Shown here: in pieces, positions 62,538 to 64,000 of the stretch | How positions within the stretch are numbered: the stretch's first letter is position 1 | Layout of the letters: every line of letters starts with the position of its first letter | NCBI GenBank assembly: GCA_001553355.1 | Contig: KQ960876.1 | Coordinates: forward strand, 124,001-188,000 | Direction: 5' to 3' | Origin: Veillonellaceae bacterium DNF00626 | GTDB taxonomy: Bacteria > Bacillota > Negativicutes > Veillonellales > Dialisteraceae | DNA: 64,000 bases | The notes under the pieces: generated by a model | The model's input: only the letters and a program-made list of their open reading frames with translations | Told to the model about the DNA's origin: nothing | Databases searched by the model: none | Made by a program: the position numbers and the translations under genes

Positions 62538-62821
62538 CCTCCCACAATGAAAAAATATAAAAGTCTGCGGTATACTTATTTATTTATTTTGCCGCAGAAA
62601 TTTCAACCGGTAATATACCATCTTTGCTTCCTTTATTCCCCTCTGTCAAACATAAGCACAATAAAGCAATTCTATGATGACTATTTACCTTTTCCATTAT
62701 AGCATACTTTTTTTATCGTGTGTCATAATGAAATTATATAATATGATTAAAATCCCTAACATCGGTTATAAATTTTTCCTATTTGACATTCTTATACGTA
62801 TATGCTTATAGGAAATATTTC
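62538..62821 (-). promoter_or_regulatory. leader and promoter of the CoA-transferase gene
   Basis: A perfect TATAAT at 62696-62701 on the minus strand; the best -35 (ATGACA, 62721-62726) is 19 nt away, longer than usual. In the leader a 13-codon frame (62580-62621) follows AAAGGAAG, and a 7-bp stem TCTGCGG / CCGCAGA (62564-62598) with a 20-nt-class loop sits before the gene's ribosome site and is followed by a U-rich stretch. No terminator for the upstream O-antigen ligase is obvious. Confidence 0.4.
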
Positions 62822-64000
62822 TTATTCCTTCTCTCCATTTTCTTTTTCTTTTCCGATATTTATACCGGAAATACATAAAGCTGATAGTCCCCAAAAATAA
62901 AAGGATATGGAACGAGAAAACAGCGCAAAATCAGCCATCCCGTTGACTGCCATCGCAAGTGTGATAAACATTCCGGACAGCCCCAACCATTTCGTGAGTC
63001 CTTGCCCATTTTTCCACGCTTTTTTCGCTACCCAACCGTGGCCAAAGAAAAAGACAAAATAGCAAATGGCTCCAGGTATACCTACCACCGCCGGAATTTG
63101 CAAGTACATATTATGTGCATGATAGATAACTACATTCATATTCTGTATAAAAAAATTATAATCAGGATAAACCAACCAGTAAGCACCCCACCCAATTCCA
63201 AGCAAAGGATGTTCTTCCACCATAGCCCATGTACTTTCCCACAAAGCCATTCGTAACCCTACTGAAGTATCTTCTCTACCAAATAAAGAAATAAATCGTT
63301 CTGTCAGCTGTCCATGATAACAGCTAAGAATCAATGCTACTACTAGAAACAACAAACTGAATCGCTTGTCATAAAAAACAGTCAGTGCTATCACCAATGC
63401 CAAAGCACTCACCCACGCGCCTCTTGAATAAGTTAAAGCTAAACAAAAAACCAAAAAGACGAGCAATATGAAATACAACACCTTTTTTTGTGTTTTTCCC
63501 TTTTTTAATAAAAATGGAATGACTAAAGAAATAACCATTAAAAGATACGCCCCGAATAAATTCGGGTTTTCTAAAGTAGAAAACATTCTTCGCTGCAAAA
63601 GAGGAAAACGAGCAGGATCCACCCATGCACCGCTATATAAATTTTGCGTCATACCACCAATGTCAGCATACTGTATAATTCCCCAAATAACGACACAAAC
63701 AGCACCAAGAAAAATAGCCTTTAAGACGCATTTTTGTTCTTCTTCATTTCTTATATACGTCAATATCAACACGTAAAATGCCATATAAAGACACGGTTCA
63801 AAAAGCCAATTAAATAAGGAAAATGAAATATTCGGTGACACGGCTATCGATAAAAAGGAACATATCAAAAATCCTACGCCCCACTTTCCCAAGGGTCCAC
63901 ATTGAAATGATGTCTTTCTATCCATCCATGCCAAAAAAACCGCGGGTACCAATGATAGATAAAAAAGCATCGGACTCAACGGTAGTAAAAAGAAAGTAAC
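62822..64000 (-). CDS. O-antigen ligase family protein (WaaL-like), 5'-truncated
   Basis: Polytopic inner-membrane protein. The frame is open to the window edge (VTFFLLPLSP precedes the TTG at 63979), so the start lies outside. About ten membrane segments, then a large periplasmic loop with the Wzy_C/WaaL pattern (ENPNLFGAYLLMVI; TYSRGAWVSALA; RMALWESTWAMVEEHPLLGIGWGAY; YHAHNMYLQIPAVVGIPG, with the conserved His in AHNMYL). Such enzymes join O-antigen to lipid A-core or polymerise glycans; which one cannot be told. The C-terminus is a short charged tail. Confidence 0.85.
   Translation of the reverse strand, partial: VTFFLLPLSPMLFYLSLVPAVFLAWMDRKTSFQCGPLGKWGVGFLICSFLSIAVSPNISFSLFNWLFEPCLYMAFYVLILTYIRNEEEQKCVLKAIFLGAVCVVIWGIIQYADIGGMTQNLYSGAWVDPARFPLLQRRMFSTLENPNLFGAYLLMVISLVIPFLLKKGKTQKKVLYFILLVFLVFCLALTYSRGAWVSALALVIALTVFYDKRFSLLFLVVALILSCYHGQLTERFISLFGREDTSVGLRMALWESTWAMVEEHPLLGIGWGAYWLVYPDYNFFIQNMNVVIYHAHNMYLQIPAVVGIPGAICYFVFFFGHGWVAKKAWKNGQGLTKWLGLSGMFITLAMAVNGMADFALFSRSISFYFWGLSALCISGINIGKEKENGEKE

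Overview
The window looks like a low-GC, diderm member of the Firmicutes, class Negativicutes (Veillonella / Dialister / Megasphaera type). Two things support this. It carries Firmicutes-style housekeeping order (dnaX-ybaB-recR-bofA-like, hrcA-grpE-dnaK-dnaJ with CIRCE, ecfA1-ecfA2-ecfT) next to a complete outer-membrane block (BamA, TamB, Mla, TolC, Skp/OmpH-like proteins, LpxD, late acyltransferase, O-antigen ligase). It also has the succinate-to-propionate pathway typical of the class. The genus assignment is inference.

Layout. 1-3080 (+): 3' part of dnaX, ybaB, recR and a BofA-like membrane protein, closed by a shared terminator. 3099-7992 (-): CIRCE-controlled hrcA-grpE-dnaK-dnaJ. 8272-16904 (-): UPF0173 hydrolase, an ANTAR response regulator with its HisKA_2 kinase, the tRNA t6A genes tsaD-rimI-tsaB-tsaE, a patatin, gpmA, thiL and a nicotinamidase-like gene. 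16935-18007 (+): an unrecognised membrane protein. 18020-21279 (-): nth, trxB, TGS-type nucleoside kinase. 21331-46828 (-): a long envelope block. Read in transcription order it is htrA-rlmH; a CBS protein; murA-mreB-secreted lipoyl-like protein-S55 peptidase-mlaE-mlaF-mlaD(beta-barrel fusion)-TolC-TamB-sigma factor; then a TonB-like membrane protein-BamA-unknown OM protein-three Skp-like proteins-LpxD-LpxL-like-hydrolase. 47084-49365: three universal stress proteins and a Dps. 49409-50630: a decayed RND efflux operon with its dead TetR regulator. 50634-54737: truA, the ECF transporter core and a GNAT gene. 54745-62724 (-): Na+-pumping methylmalonyl-CoA decarboxylase genes (mmdA, D, C), epimerase, MeaB, two-subunit methylmalonyl-CoA mutase and a propionyl/acetyl-CoA:succinate CoA-transferase. 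62822-64000 (-): O-antigen ligase cut by the window edge.

How the genes work together. The CoA-transferase makes succinyl-CoA. The B12-dependent mutase (protected by MeaB) and the epimerase give (S)-methylmalonyl-CoA, and the decarboxylase releases CO2 and propionyl-CoA while exporting Na+. The beta subunit that forms the Na+ channel is not in this cluster. The envelope block makes peptidoglycan precursor (MurA), controls cell shape (MreB), moves phospholipid (Mla, TamB) and inserts outer-membrane proteins (BamA, Skp-like). It also contains its own small sigma factor.

Most interesting signals. (1) A near-identical palindrome lies inside both the dps and trxB promoters and suggests an unnamed redox regulon. 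(2) The mutase promoter and the promoter of the dead efflux operon share an exact 16-mer that resembles a TetR-type operator. (3) The mutase has a leader of about 230 nt with a UUCG-capped hairpin. (4) A sigma factor, an S55 (SpoIVB-like) protease and a TonB-like single-pass protein sit inside the outer-membrane gene block. (5) There are three tandem Skp-like proteins, two of them predicted lipoproteins. No tRNA, rRNA, CRISPR array, insertion sequence or prophage was seen.
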